Shown piece by piece: positions 31,763 to 40,300 of a stretch of 64,000 bases of DNA (the first letter of the stretch is position 1; each line of letters begins with the position of its first letter). The notes beneath the pieces were generated by a model. It had not been told where the DNA came from. It made no database searches and worked only from the letters and a program-made list of their open reading frames with translations. Both the position numbers and the translations under genes were made by a program. Source of the stretch: Vreelandella sp042466685 (GTDB lineage: Bacteria > Pseudomonadota > Gammaproteobacteria > Pseudomonadales > Halomonadaceae); the NCBI RefSeq assembly GCF_042466685.1, contig NZ_CP170448.1:62001-126000 (forward strand), written 5' to 3'.

Positions 31763-31789
31763 CTATCGGCAGGGCTGAGTATAACTTTA
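31763..31789 (-). promoter_or_regulatory. Sigma28 (FliA) promoter for flgMN
   Basis: On the minus strand TAAAGTTA-N11-GCCGATAG, against the consensus TAAAGTTT-N11-GCCGATAA: 14 of 16 with exact spacing. It overlaps the space between flgA and flgM. Confidence 0.85.
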
Positions 31790-31798
31790 GGTGGTAAG

Positions 31799-32515
31799 TT
31801 AAAAATCCACCACCAAAGTACCTTGCTCAGTGACGCGGGCAGTCATAATTTCCCGTGAACCAAAACGTACCCTGACTCGCTCGCCAAGCGCGCCATTTTC
31901 GAGCGCTTCGCCTTCGCGTGAAACGCGGAAAGCAGAACCCTGCGCTATGACAGTAACGCGCTGCCCGCGTTCAACTAAGTGAGGCGCTTGTAAATAATGG
32001 GCTAAAAAGGCGCTGCCACTGCGGATGGGCCGCTGAGCTATTTTGCCCACAATATCTTCTTCAGCAGTGAGTGCCTGAGCTGACAGGTCGCCAAGATTGC
32101 CACCGCGTTCGGTGAGCATGCTTGAAGTGATCAGTGTGTCCCGCTCAATATCTCTTGCCGCGACCACATAATTGCCGATGACATCAATCTGGGCCTGCAG
32201 GTAACGGACTTGTCGGCTATCTTCACCGCAACGGACTCCAACGGAAACGCGGCCCAAAGGGGCTTGATTAGCATTGGGTAAAAAAGGCTCTGGTTGGACA
32301 CATTCCGGTAAATGTGGGGACGGTGGTCGTAAGTCAATTACCACCTCTTCGCCTAATGCTCGCGTCTCCTCGTATAAAAACTGATGCACTTGTTGAAGAA
32401 GGTTGTCGTCATTAGCCTCAGCTTTGGCTAACGCAGTGATGCATAGGATGGCCAATAAGACAATTACTTGCCAGTGACGAAGTGTGCCTAGCTTAGTAAC
32501 GTGCTGTCGTAGCAT
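31799..32515 (-). CDS. flgA: Flagellar P-ring assembly chaperone FlgA
   Basis: Periplasmic protein of 238 residues needed to assemble FlgI into the P ring. A signal peptide ends near residue 34 (ITALAKAEA). The C-terminal SAF domain holds VVAARDIERDTLITSSML and GQRVTVIAQGSAFRVSREGE. It is divergent from flgB, the usual enterobacterial arrangement. It should belong to the FlhDC-activated class, but I could not read an FlhDC site in the flgA-flgB region (32516-32715), which holds only a small hairpin (GCTGGC/GCCAGC). Confidence 0.94.
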   Translation of the reverse strand: MLRQHVTKLGTLRHWQVIVLLAILCITALAKAEANDDNLLQQVHQFLYEETRALGEEVVIDLRPPSPHLPECVQPEPFLPNANQAPLGRVSVGVRCGEDSRQVRYLQAQIDVIGNYVVAARDIERDTLITSSMLTERGGNLGDLSAQALTAEEDIVGKIAQRPIRSGSAFLAHYLQAPHLVERGQRVTVIAQGSAFRVSREGEALENGALGERVRVRFGSREIMTARVTEQGTLVVDF

Positions 32516-32715
32516 GAGAAGTCACTTGCGTGGGAGCTTAAAAAGGAGGGCATAAGAAGAGGAGTCATTGCCCAGTGTAGCGAAAAGGTAGCAGCCGTAT
32601 CACGCGAAATGCTGGCAGAAACGCCAGCTGTTCCATGCTTTAGGCTGACAGTTCCGAACGTATTCTTCATCATCAATAAAATCCATTTTATTTTATGCCT
32701 CAAGCGAGGGTCGGC

Positions 32716-33150
32716 ATGATTGATCAACTGGAATCTGCCTTTAATTTTCATCAGCAAGCAGTGAGTCTACGCCAAGCACGCCACGACGTATTGGCCGCTA
32801 ACATTGCCAATGCCGATACGCCTAACTATAAAGCGCGCGACATCGATTTTGCTAGTGAGTTGAAAAAAGCAGTAGACGGTACTCAGAGTGCCTCTAGCAA
32901 TACCGGCGGCGGTCTAACATTGGCGCGTACCGCTGAGAGTCATATTGCTGGAGAAGGCCCCGCATGGCGTGGAGCGGGTAGCACCGATTTACTTTACCGT
33001 ATCCCCGACCAGCCTAGTTTGGATGGCAATACGGTTGATATGGATCGTGAGCGCACGCAGTTTGCTGATAACGCTGTTCGTTATCAAGCCGGCCTCACGA
33101 TGCTCAACAGCCGTATCCAGGGGCTGAAAAATGCCATGCAGCCCGAATAA
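32716..33150 (+). CDS. flgB: Flagellar proximal rod protein FlgB
   Basis: Rod subunit of 144 residues. The start at 32716 (MIDQLESAFNFHQQAVSLRQ) follows GAGGG and fits the family; an in-frame ATG seven codons upstream is unlikely. The rod signature DVLAANIANADTPNYKARDI lies near residue 27 and the C-terminal helix is MDRERTQFADNAVRYQAGLT. First gene of flgBCDEFGHIJ. Confidence 0.95.
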   Translation: MIDQLESAFNFHQQAVSLRQARHDVLAANIANADTPNYKARDIDFASELKKAVDGTQSASSNTGGGLTLARTAESHIAGEGPAWRGAGSTDLLYRIPDQPSLDGNTVDMDRERTQFADNAVRYQAGLTMLNSRIQGLKNAMQPE

Positions 33151-33182
33151 TCCAGGCCAAATTAGTCAGGAGTTAACCAACA

Positions 33183-33593
33183 ATGTCGATGTTCTCTGCG
33201 TTTGATATTGCCAGTTCGGCAATGAGCGCCCAGTCCCAGCGAATGAATGTCACCGCTAGCAACATGGCCAATGCCGACAGCATAGCCGGGCCTGATGGTG
33301 AAACCTATCGAGCGAAACAGGTGATGTTTGAGACTCAGGCGCAAAGTAATCGCTACGGCGTTGGCGGTGTGCGTGTCACCGAAGTAGTAGAAGACGATTC
33401 GCCTCTTCGCATGGAGTACATGCCCAATCACCCAGCGGCAGATGAAGAGGGCTATGTAGCAAAGCCCAATGTTGAGCCCGTGCATGAAATGGTCAACATG
33501 ATTTCTGCCTCACGCTCCTACCAAGCCAACGTTGAAGTTTTTAATACCAGTAAGCAGATGCTGATACAGACGCTGTCGCTGGGAGAGGGTTAA
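33183..33593 (+). CDS. flgC: Flagellar proximal rod protein FlgC
   Basis: Rod subunit of 136 residues, the usual length. The N-terminal rod motif MNVTASNMANADSIAGPDGE and the C-terminal VNMISASRSYQANVEVFNTS helix match the family. AGGAG precedes the start and three bases separate it from flgD. Confidence 0.96.
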   Translation: MSMFSAFDIASSAMSAQSQRMNVTASNMANADSIAGPDGETYRAKQVMFETQAQSNRYGVGGVRVTEVVEDDSPLRMEYMPNHPAADEEGYVAKPNVEPVHEMVNMISASRSYQANVEVFNTSKQMLIQTLSLGEG

Positions 33594-33596
33594 ACC

Positions 33597-34286
33597 ATGA
33601 ATGTTGATACGAGTGTATTGAATAACATCAATGGCGGTGGGGCTAACGGCCTCTCTGCCCGTCAGTCTGATGAGCTGCGTGAAAGCTTTATGACGCTGTT
33701 GATTACGCAATTGCAGAACCAGGATCCGCTCAATCCGATGGAAAATTCGGAAATGACTTCGCAGTTAGCGCAAATTAACACGGTCAGCGGTATTGAAGAG
33801 TTAAATAGCACGCTGCAAGGCATTACCAGCCAAATGGATGCCAATCAGGCGCTGCAGGCCAGCGGTCTAATTGGCAAAGGCGTTATGGTGCCTGGTAAGG
33901 ATGTGTTGCTGGAGCAAGATAGCGAAGGTAATACGTATACGACGCCCTTCGGTGTAGAACTTGCCGAACCGGCGAAGAATGTTAAAGCAACAATTGTGGG
34001 TGATGGTGGCCAAGTCATCAGGCGCTATGATCTGGGCTCAGTAGATGCCGGGGTTCAGTCTTTCGAGTGGGATGGTAAAAACGAACAGGGTGAAGCGGCT
34101 GCCAGTGGCCGTTATACCGTGCAGTTAGAGGCAACCGACGGTGAAGGTGAAAAGATTGAATCCACAGCGTTGCAGTATGCGGTGGTCAACCGTGTGACGC
34201 CTAACGACGGCAGTGGCGGCGTTAGGCTTGATTTGGGCGCTATCTATGGCCAAATCAGCCTGAATGACGTTAAACAAATTCTTTAA
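33597..34286 (+). CDS. flgD: Hook cap (scaffold) protein FlgD
   Basis: Protein of 229 residues that caps the growing hook and is discarded afterwards. The N-terminal FlgD motif (ESFMTLLITQLQNQDPLNPM, ENSEMTSQLAQINTVSGIEE) is followed by a FlgD-Ig/Tudor region with FEWDGKNEQGEAAASGRYTV. The sequence is complete. Confidence 0.96.
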   Translation: MNVDTSVLNNINGGGANGLSARQSDELRESFMTLLITQLQNQDPLNPMENSEMTSQLAQINTVSGIEELNSTLQGITSQMDANQALQASGLIGKGVMVPGKDVLLEQDSEGNTYTTPFGVELAEPAKNVKATIVGDGGQVIRRYDLGSVDAGVQSFEWDGKNEQGEAAASGRYTVQLEATDGEGEKIESTALQYAVVNRVTPNDGSGGVRLDLGAIYGQISLNDVKQIL

Positions 34287-34338
34287 CTATCAATTAAACA
34301 CAGCATTTGATTAAACACAGCTTTCTTAGGGGAACATC

Positions 34339-35625
34339 ATGAGTTTTTCGCAAGCACTCAGTGGTCTAAGCGCACAGCAACAAAAATTAGGTGCGGTAGG
34401 TAATAATATTGCCAACTCGCAGACGGTTGGTTTTAAAAGCTCTAACGTGCAATTCGCCGATGTATATGCCGAGTCGCGTATTGGTCTTGGTGTTCGCACC
34501 TCTACGGTATTGCAGAATTTTAGCCAGGGTAATGTGGAATCCACTAACCGCAATATGGATCTAGCCATTGCCGGTGAAGGCTTTTTCCGCTTTCAACAGC
34601 CCAACGGTGAAGTGGGTTATTCGCGTAATGGTCAACTGACCATGACCGCTGATGGACGCTTAGTGAATGCACAGGGCGCTCAGATTATGGGTTATGCAGC
34701 CAACGCCGACGGCTTGGTGCAGGCGGGTGGTGATGTAAACCCATTAAGGGTCGAAGCTGGTGACTTACCTGCAAACGCAACGGAAAACCTTGATGTCTCG
34801 TTAAACCTAGACGCAGGGGAAGAAATAGTTGATCCAACCGGGATTAATGCAGCGGCGGTTGCTAATGGTCTCGATTCAAGCCAGTACTCTTATTCAACGA
34901 ACGGCACTATTTACGACTCATTAGGAAATGCCCGCAATTTAACTATGTATTTCACCAAAACTGCCGCCAATGAGTGGCGTGTAGATGCACGTATGTCCGG
35001 CGGACCAGCTGGAGCTCCTAACTATGGCTTTGAAAATATAGCTGCTGGCTCGAATTTTGGTTTTACCACGGATGGACGCCTTAACAATAATTTTGCTGCG
35101 TTTGAAATTGATTTAGATGCTGCTGGTGCAGTGCTTAATGCAGACGGTACGGCAGGTACTAATGAGTTTAATAACACCGTGACTAGTCAGCAGGTAGAAA
35201 TTGACTTTGCTAATACTACTCAATTTGCTGATAGCTCCACTGTTAATGATATAACGCAAGACGGCTATACTTCCGGCTCTCTGGTAGGTGTGACTATTCA
35301 AGATGACGGCACCGTGATGCGTAACTACTCAAACGAGGAGTCGCGTGCGGCCGGTCAGATTGCGTTGGTCAGCTTCCGTAATCCTGAAGGTTTAAAGCCT
35401 GATGGCGACAACCTTTGGACCGCCACGGCTTCTTCGGGTCAAGAGCTAGTGGGCGCACCAGGAACAGGTCTGCGTGGCTTAATTGAGCCGAGCGCAGTTG
35501 AAACTTCCAATGTTGATATGGCTCGTGAGCTTGTCGATATGATTGTTGCTCAGCGCGCTTACCAGGCAAACTCACAGACCATCAGTACCCAGGACGAGCT
35601 CCTGCAGACCATTATTAATCTTTAA
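34339..35625 (+). CDS. flgE: Flagellar hook protein FlgE
   Basis: Structural subunit of the hook, 428 residues. The N-terminal rod-type motif is MSFSQALSGLSAQQQKLGAV and NNIANSQTVGFKSSNVQFAD. The C-terminal helix is ETSNVDMARELVDMIVAQRA ending in DELLQTIINL. The middle is the exposed, variable D1/D2 part rich in Asn, Thr and Gly. Some local base composition is more AT-rich here than in flanking genes, as is common for surface-exposed parts. Confidence 0.97.
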   Translation: MSFSQALSGLSAQQQKLGAVGNNIANSQTVGFKSSNVQFADVYAESRIGLGVRTSTVLQNFSQGNVESTNRNMDLAIAGEGFFRFQQPNGEVGYSRNGQLTMTADGRLVNAQGAQIMGYAANADGLVQAGGDVNPLRVEAGDLPANATENLDVSLNLDAGEEIVDPTGINAAAVANGLDSSQYSYSTNGTIYDSLGNARNLTMYFTKTAANEWRVDARMSGGPAGAPNYGFENIAAGSNFGFTTDGRLNNNFAAFEIDLDAAGAVLNADGTAGTNEFNNTVTSQQVEIDFANTTQFADSSTVNDITQDGYTSGSLVGVTIQDDGTVMRNYSNEESRAAGQIALVSFRNPEGLKPDGDNLWTATASSGQELVGAPGTGLRGLIEPSAVETSNVDMARELVDMIVAQRAYQANSQTISTQDELLQTIINL

Positions 35626-35656
35626 TGATTGGTCATATTGGTAAGGAGTAAGTAGC

Positions 35657-36415
35657 GTGGATCGAATGCTCTATACCGCCATGAGTGGCGCCAAGAACAG
35701 TATGGATCAGCAGTCGGTAGTGAGTAATAACCTATCGAATGTGAGCACTACTGGTTTTCGCGCGCAGCTTCAGGCTGCCCGGGCGGTGCCTGTTCAGGGC
35801 GAAGCGCTTCTGGCAACGCGTACCTCTGCGGTAACGACTACGCCCGGCAGCGACTTTTCTCAGGGGCCCGTTGAATATACTGGCCGCACCCTTGATGTCG
35901 CGATGCAGGACGGCGCTTGGATGGCGGTGCAGGCGAATGACGGTTCTGAAACCTACACACGACGTGGCGATCTTCAGATAGACAGCGACGGGGTGTTGCT
36001 AAGCGTTGGGCGACCGGTGATGGGCGAAGGCGGCCCCATCGCCATCCCGCAAGGGGCACAGGTATCAATTGGTGCCGATGGGACGATTAGTGCCATTCCC
36101 GAAGGCGTAGGGCCGGAAGCCCTGGTTGAGGTAGGGCGTATTAAACTGGTGACGCCTGACGCTGGCGCGTTAACACGCGGCGAAGATGGCCTTTTTCGCG
36201 CCCTCCCTAATGAAGAGGGGGGGCCAGGAGCCTTGCCTGCTGACGAAAACGCCAAGTTGGTTAGTGGCGCCCTGGAAGGCAGTAATGTTAGTGCTGTCGA
36301 TGCAATGGTCTCCATGATTGATGTGGCCCGACGCTATGATATGCAGATGAAAGTGCTGAGTACGGCTGACGAAAATGCTCAGCGCGCCAACGGCATTTTA
36401 TCTATTCAAGGTTGA
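35657..36415 (+). CDS. flgF: Flagellar proximal rod protein FlgF
   Basis: Rod subunit of 252 residues. It begins with GTG at 35657 (MDRMLYTAMSGAKNSMDQQS), with AAGGAG nine bases upstream. The NNLSNVSTTGFRAQLQAARA motif and the C-terminal LEGSNVSAVDAMVSMIDVAR helix are typical. Confidence 0.96.
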   Translation: MDRMLYTAMSGAKNSMDQQSVVSNNLSNVSTTGFRAQLQAARAVPVQGEALLATRTSAVTTTPGSDFSQGPVEYTGRTLDVAMQDGAWMAVQANDGSETYTRRGDLQIDSDGVLLSVGRPVMGEGGPIAIPQGAQVSIGADGTISAIPEGVGPEALVEVGRIKLVTPDAGALTRGEDGLFRALPNEEGGPGALPADENAKLVSGALEGSNVSAVDAMVSMIDVARRYDMQMKVLSTADENAQRANGILSIQG

Positions 36416-36465
36416 TGTTGACCATTCCAAACTGATGTTAGTCAGTCGGTCAAGGGAGCATAACG

Positions 36466-37248
36466 ATGATTAAGTCCTTATGGACAGCTAAAACGGGTTT
36501 GGAGTCTCAGCAAACCAAGCTAGACGTGATCTCAAACAACTTGGCTAACGTGAGTACCAATGGCTTCAAACGCTCACGCCCAGTGTTTGAAGACTTGCTG
36601 TATCAGAATATGCGGCAGCCCGGCGCGCAGAACAATATCCAGGATCGTCTGCCCTCAGGCATGCAGGTGGGCACCGGCGTACGTGCCGTAGCCACTGAGC
36701 GTCTGCATACCCAAGGTGGGCTAGAACAGACTGAAAACTCACGCGATTTGGCGATTAACGGCGAAGGCTTCTTTCAGGTATTAATGCCAGACGGGACAAC
36801 GGCTTACACCCGCGACGGTAGCTTTCAGCTCAATGAGAATGGCCAAATGGTAACGGCCAATGGCTACCCTGTTGAGCCTGCCATTTTCTTACCGGCCAAC
36901 GCGTTATCGGTCAATGTGGGTGAAGATGGCACGGTGAGCGTTCGCCAGCCGGGTGTTGCGCTTGATAATGAAGTAGGGCAAATCACAGTCAGTACCTTTA
37001 TTAATCCTGCAGGCCTACAAAGTATTGGTGGCAATCTCTATCTGGAGACGGGAGCCTCAGGTGCACCCAATGAGAATATGCCGGGTATGAATGGTGCAGG
37101 CCGCCTATTCCAAGGCTATGTCGAAACGTCTAACGTCAACGTTGTTGAAGAGATGGTCAATATGATTCAGACCCAGCGTGCCTATGAAATCAATAGCAAG
37201 GCGGTGTCCACCAGCGATGAAATGTTGGCGCGCTTAAGCCAGCTGTAA
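36466..37248 (+). CDS. flgG: Flagellar distal rod protein FlgG
   Basis: Distal rod subunit of 260 residues, the standard length. It begins MIKSLWTAKTGLESQQTKLD, followed by VISNNLANVSTNGFKRSRPV. The C-terminus is VETSNVNVVEEMVNMIQTQR. AGGGAG lies before the start. Confidence 0.97.
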   Translation: MIKSLWTAKTGLESQQTKLDVISNNLANVSTNGFKRSRPVFEDLLYQNMRQPGAQNNIQDRLPSGMQVGTGVRAVATERLHTQGGLEQTENSRDLAINGEGFFQVLMPDGTTAYTRDGSFQLNENGQMVTANGYPVEPAIFLPANALSVNVGEDGTVSVRQPGVALDNEVGQITVSTFINPAGLQSIGGNLYLETGASGAPNENMPGMNGAGRLFQGYVETSNVNVVEEMVNMIQTQRAYEINSKAVSTSDEMLARLSQL

Positions 37249-37288
37249 CGGTTGTTACTTACCGGGCTTAATTTTAATAGGTTGCGTT

Positions 37289-37978
37289 ATGCTGGAGTTG
37301 CACCACATGTCACGTCGTATTGCGCTAGCGGGGCTGGTGCTTTTAATGCTAGTTGTTGCCGGGTGCGCTCAGATTCCCAGAGCGTCGGTCGTGGGTGAGC
37401 AAGAGCAGATCAGCATTGTTGATCGACCGCCCCCCATCCCCAATGGCTCTATTTATCAAGCTAGGCAAGGTTATCAGCCGCTCTTTGAAGATCGCAGGCC
37501 GCGTGCCATTGGCGATATTTTGACCATTGTGCTGGATGAAGAAGTCAGTGCCAGTAAAAACTCGCAATCCAATGCGGGGCGCAGCGGCAGCGCCAGTCTG
37601 GAACTAGCACAGCTGCCTGATGTTCTGGATACGCTTGCAGAGTATGGCTTTGATGTTTCAGGTGGGAACGACTTTACCGGTAGTGGTGGGTCGCAGGCCA
37701 ATAACTCCTTTACCGGTACCATCACGGTATCAGTATTAGAGGTGATGAATAACGGCAACTTACGCGTGCGTGGTGAAAAGCAAATTGCCATTAATCAGGG
37801 CACCGAGTTCATTCGTTTTTCTGGTGTGGTTAACCCTCGTACGATTACCGCTCAGAACTCAGTCCCTTCCACACAGGTGGCAGATGCGCGTATTGAGTAT
37901 GTAGGTGACGGTTATATTAACGAAGCGCAGCACATGGGCTGGCTACAACGTTTCTTCTTAAACGTCTCACCCTTCTAA
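37289..37978 (+). CDS. flgH: Flagellar L-ring lipoprotein FlgH
   Basis: Outer-membrane lipoprotein forming the L ring, 229 residues from 37289. The lipobox is LVVAGC, so mature protein begins at the cysteine near residue 26. Family motifs are YQPLFEDRRPRAIGDILTIV, GEKQIAINQGTEFIRFSGVV and the C-terminus GYINEAQHMGWLQRFFLNVS. An ATG at 37307 (MSRRIALAGLVLL) with GGAG upstream is an equally good start and gives a more typical lipoprotein signal. Confidence 0.96.
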   Translation: MLELHHMSRRIALAGLVLLMLVVAGCAQIPRASVVGEQEQISIVDRPPPIPNGSIYQARQGYQPLFEDRRPRAIGDILTIVLDEEVSASKNSQSNAGRSGSASLELAQLPDVLDTLAEYGFDVSGGNDFTGSGGSQANNSFTGTITVSVLEVMNNGNLRVRGEKQIAINQGTEFIRFSGVVNPRTITAQNSVPSTQVADARIEYVGDGYINEAQHMGWLQRFFLNVSPF

Positions 37979-37996
37979 CGTTAGGGGAAGCTACTA

Positions 37997-39199
37997 ATGG
38001 CAGAGTTGCCAATGACAGGTCACCCAATGAAAGAGCGTCAGTGCGCTATAGTGATGCGGTTTAATCGTTTGTGGGTAAATGGTTGTCGAACAATGAATGC
38101 TTGGGCTGTCCAACTGGGCACCATAGTGCTAATGGCTCTATTCTCATTACCTGCCCAGGCGGAAAGCGTTCGTGAATTGGCAAGCTTTGCCGGTGTCCGC
38201 GATAACCAGCTGGTAGGCTACGGCCTAGTGGTTGGTCTGGATAGTACCGGTGACCAAACGACCCAAGCACCGTTTACTAGCCAAAGCCTGACCAACATGC
38301 TCTCTCAACTGGGGGTAACCGTCCCCTCTGGTACGAATTTACAATTACGCAATGTGGCAGCGGTGATGGTGACAGCTGACCTGCCGCCGTTCTCAAGACC
38401 GGGCCAGCGCTTAGATATCGTAGTTTCATCAATTGCCAACGCACGCAGCCTGCGTGGCGGCACACTTCTAATGACCCCTTTAAAAGGTGCTGATGGGGAT
38501 ACTTATGCCATTGCCCAGGGCAACATGCTGGTAGGCGGCGCGGGCGCACAAGCGGGAGGCAGCAGTGTCCAGATCAACCAGCAGGCATCGGGGCGTATCC
38601 CCAATGGCGCGCTGGTTGAAAGGGAAGTGCCGCTTAACCTGGGCGGCAATGGTGGCATGCTTGAATTACAGCTCAACGACTCTGACTTTGGCACCGTTCA
38701 GCGTATGGTAACGGCGATTAATAACGAGTTTGGCCAGTCGGTAGCCTATGCACGTAATGGCCGGGTAATAGCTCTGGATGGACCTAATGATGACAATGCC
38801 AGGGTCAATTTTATGGCCCGTGTCGAGAATGTTCAGGTAACGCCTACGGAAGCTCCGGCCCGCGTTGTGCTGAATTCACGTACTGGGTCGGTGGTAATGA
38901 ACAGCGCCGTCACTTTACGAGAGGCGGCGGTAGCCCACGGTAGCTTGTCAATCATGATTGATACCCGGTTTGGCGTTAGCCAACCTAACCCCTTTGGAGA
39001 GGGGGAGACGGTTGTCGTTCCCGACGCGGATATCGATATTGAGCAGCAAGAGGCTTATCTACAGATCGTAGAGGGCGCGCAGCTTAACGAAGTAGTCAAT
39101 GCCTTGAATGCCTTAGGCGCGACCCCCCAAGACTTGATGTCGATTCTGGAGGCATTAAAAGCGTCGGGTTCACTGCGTGCTGAGCTGGAGGTGATTTAA
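37997..39199 (+). CDS. flgI: Flagellar P-ring protein FlgI
   Basis: Periplasmic ring subunit of 400 residues from 37997, where AGGGGAAG gives the best ribosome site. The signal peptide proper appears to start further in (MNAWAVQLGTIVLMALFSLP, cleavage at AQAES), so starts at 38054 or 38093 are possible. The mature part has VRELASFAGVRDNQLVGYGL, VVGLDSTGDQT, and the C-terminal LNALGATPQDLMSILEALKA. The stop and the flgJ start share one base (TAATG). Confidence 0.96.
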   Translation: MAELPMTGHPMKERQCAIVMRFNRLWVNGCRTMNAWAVQLGTIVLMALFSLPAQAESVRELASFAGVRDNQLVGYGLVVGLDSTGDQTTQAPFTSQSLTNMLSQLGVTVPSGTNLQLRNVAAVMVTADLPPFSRPGQRLDIVVSSIANARSLRGGTLLMTPLKGADGDTYAIAQGNMLVGGAGAQAGGSSVQINQQASGRIPNGALVEREVPLNLGGNGGMLELQLNDSDFGTVQRMVTAINNEFGQSVAYARNGRVIALDGPNDDNARVNFMARVENVQVTPTEAPARVVLNSRTGSVVMNSAVTLREAAVAHGSLSIMIDTRFGVSQPNPFGEGETVVVPDADIDIEQQEAYLQIVEGAQLNEVVNALNALGATPQDLMSILEALKASGSLRAELEVI

Positions 39200-40227
39200 T
39201 GAGTGCGAGTGATATGACCAGTCAATTCGCTCTGGATATGAATGGTTTCCAGCGCCTTCAACACACCGCACGCGTCGATCCTGAAGCGGGTGTAAATGGC
39301 GCAGCTCAGCAGTTTGAGGCGCTTTTTATTCAAATGATGATGAAAAGTATGCGCGATGCTACCCCCAGTTCTGGACTGATGAACAGCAGTGCGACGGATA
39401 CCTATCAATCAATGCTGGATCAACAGTGGTCACAGGTGATGGCTTCGCGCGGTATGGGTCTTGCTGATGTTTTGGTTGAGCAGTTGGAGCGCCAAGGTGC
39501 CATCTCTAAAGCGCAGCCAAATGCTGATCAAGAGTTACAAGCATTAATCGCTGGTATCCCCCGTGGCACCCCACGTACGCTTGACGATTCATATACGGTT
39601 AATGCTGGTACGATCGAAGCTTCTAATGCGCAAGGCAAGGGTCAATTCCTAGCCGAGCTAGAGGCTATTCGACAAGGCGAGGAGCGGGGAGTTGTAGTCG
39701 ATGACCCCTCGCTAAGCCAGCGAGAACAGCATGGGGCCGGCCATATCGGTCAATTTATGCAAACGCTGGCAGCTCCTGCCCAGGCGGCCAGTGCGACTAC
39801 TGGCGTGCCTGCTGAATTAATTCTGGCTCAGGCCGCGCTGGAAACAGGCTGGGGGCGGCACGAAATTACTACTCGTAATGGCAACAATAGTCACAACCTG
39901 TTTGGTATCAAAGCCGGCAGTCATTGGCAGGGCGAAACCACTGATATCGTGACTCACGAATATATTAATGGACGTCGCACGCAGGTGGTGGATACCTTCC
40001 GTGTTTACGATTCGTTCGAACACGCCTTTACGGACTATGCCAGCTTAATTGGCAACAACCCGCGTTATGCCGGTGTGGTGCAGGCCCCTACTGCGGAGCA
40101 AGCGGCGAGAGAACTACAGCGCGGAGGGTATGCGACTGATCCACGCTATGCTGACAAACTGGTAGCGGTCATGAATACCATGGGCCCACTTAACGCAGCC
40201 GGCAGCTTCCTAGCCGATTCTCGCTAA
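39199..40227 (+). CDS. flgJ: Rod cap and peptidoglycan hydrolase FlgJ
   Basis: Dual-domain protein of 342 residues exported to the periplasm. The N-terminal rod-binding domain (AAQQFEALFIQMMMKSMRDA near residue 34) guides rod assembly. The C-terminal glucosaminidase (ELILAQAALETGWGRHEITT, NSHNLFGIKAGSHWQG, FRVYDSFEHAFTDYASLI) opens the cell wall. The catalytic glutamate in AALETGWG is retained. It is the last gene of the flgB operon; a separate sigma28 promoter serves flgKL after it. Confidence 0.96.
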   Translation: MSASDMTSQFALDMNGFQRLQHTARVDPEAGVNGAAQQFEALFIQMMMKSMRDATPSSGLMNSSATDTYQSMLDQQWSQVMASRGMGLADVLVEQLERQGAISKAQPNADQELQALIAGIPRGTPRTLDDSYTVNAGTIEASNAQGKGQFLAELEAIRQGEERGVVVDDPSLSQREQHGAGHIGQFMQTLAAPAQAASATTGVPAELILAQAALETGWGRHEITTRNGNNSHNLFGIKAGSHWQGETTDIVTHEYINGRRTQVVDTFRVYDSFEHAFTDYASLIGNNPRYAGVVQAPTAEQAARELQRGGYATDPRYADKLVAVMNTMGPLNAAGSFLADSR

Positions 40228-40235
40228 TCCTATCC

Positions 40236-40262
40236 TCAAGTTTTTCTGCGCAGTGCCGATAC
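40236..40262 (+). promoter_or_regulatory. Sigma28 (FliA) promoter for flgKL
   Basis: TCAAGTTT-N11-GCCGATAC, close to TAAAGTTT-N11-GCCGATAA with exact spacing. It ends 38 bases before the flgK start. Its -10 element forms an inverted repeat with GTATCGGC at 40278-40285. Confidence 0.8.
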
Positions 40263-40300
40263 TTAAAAAATAGATAGGTATCGGCCTAAGGAATTGAACC

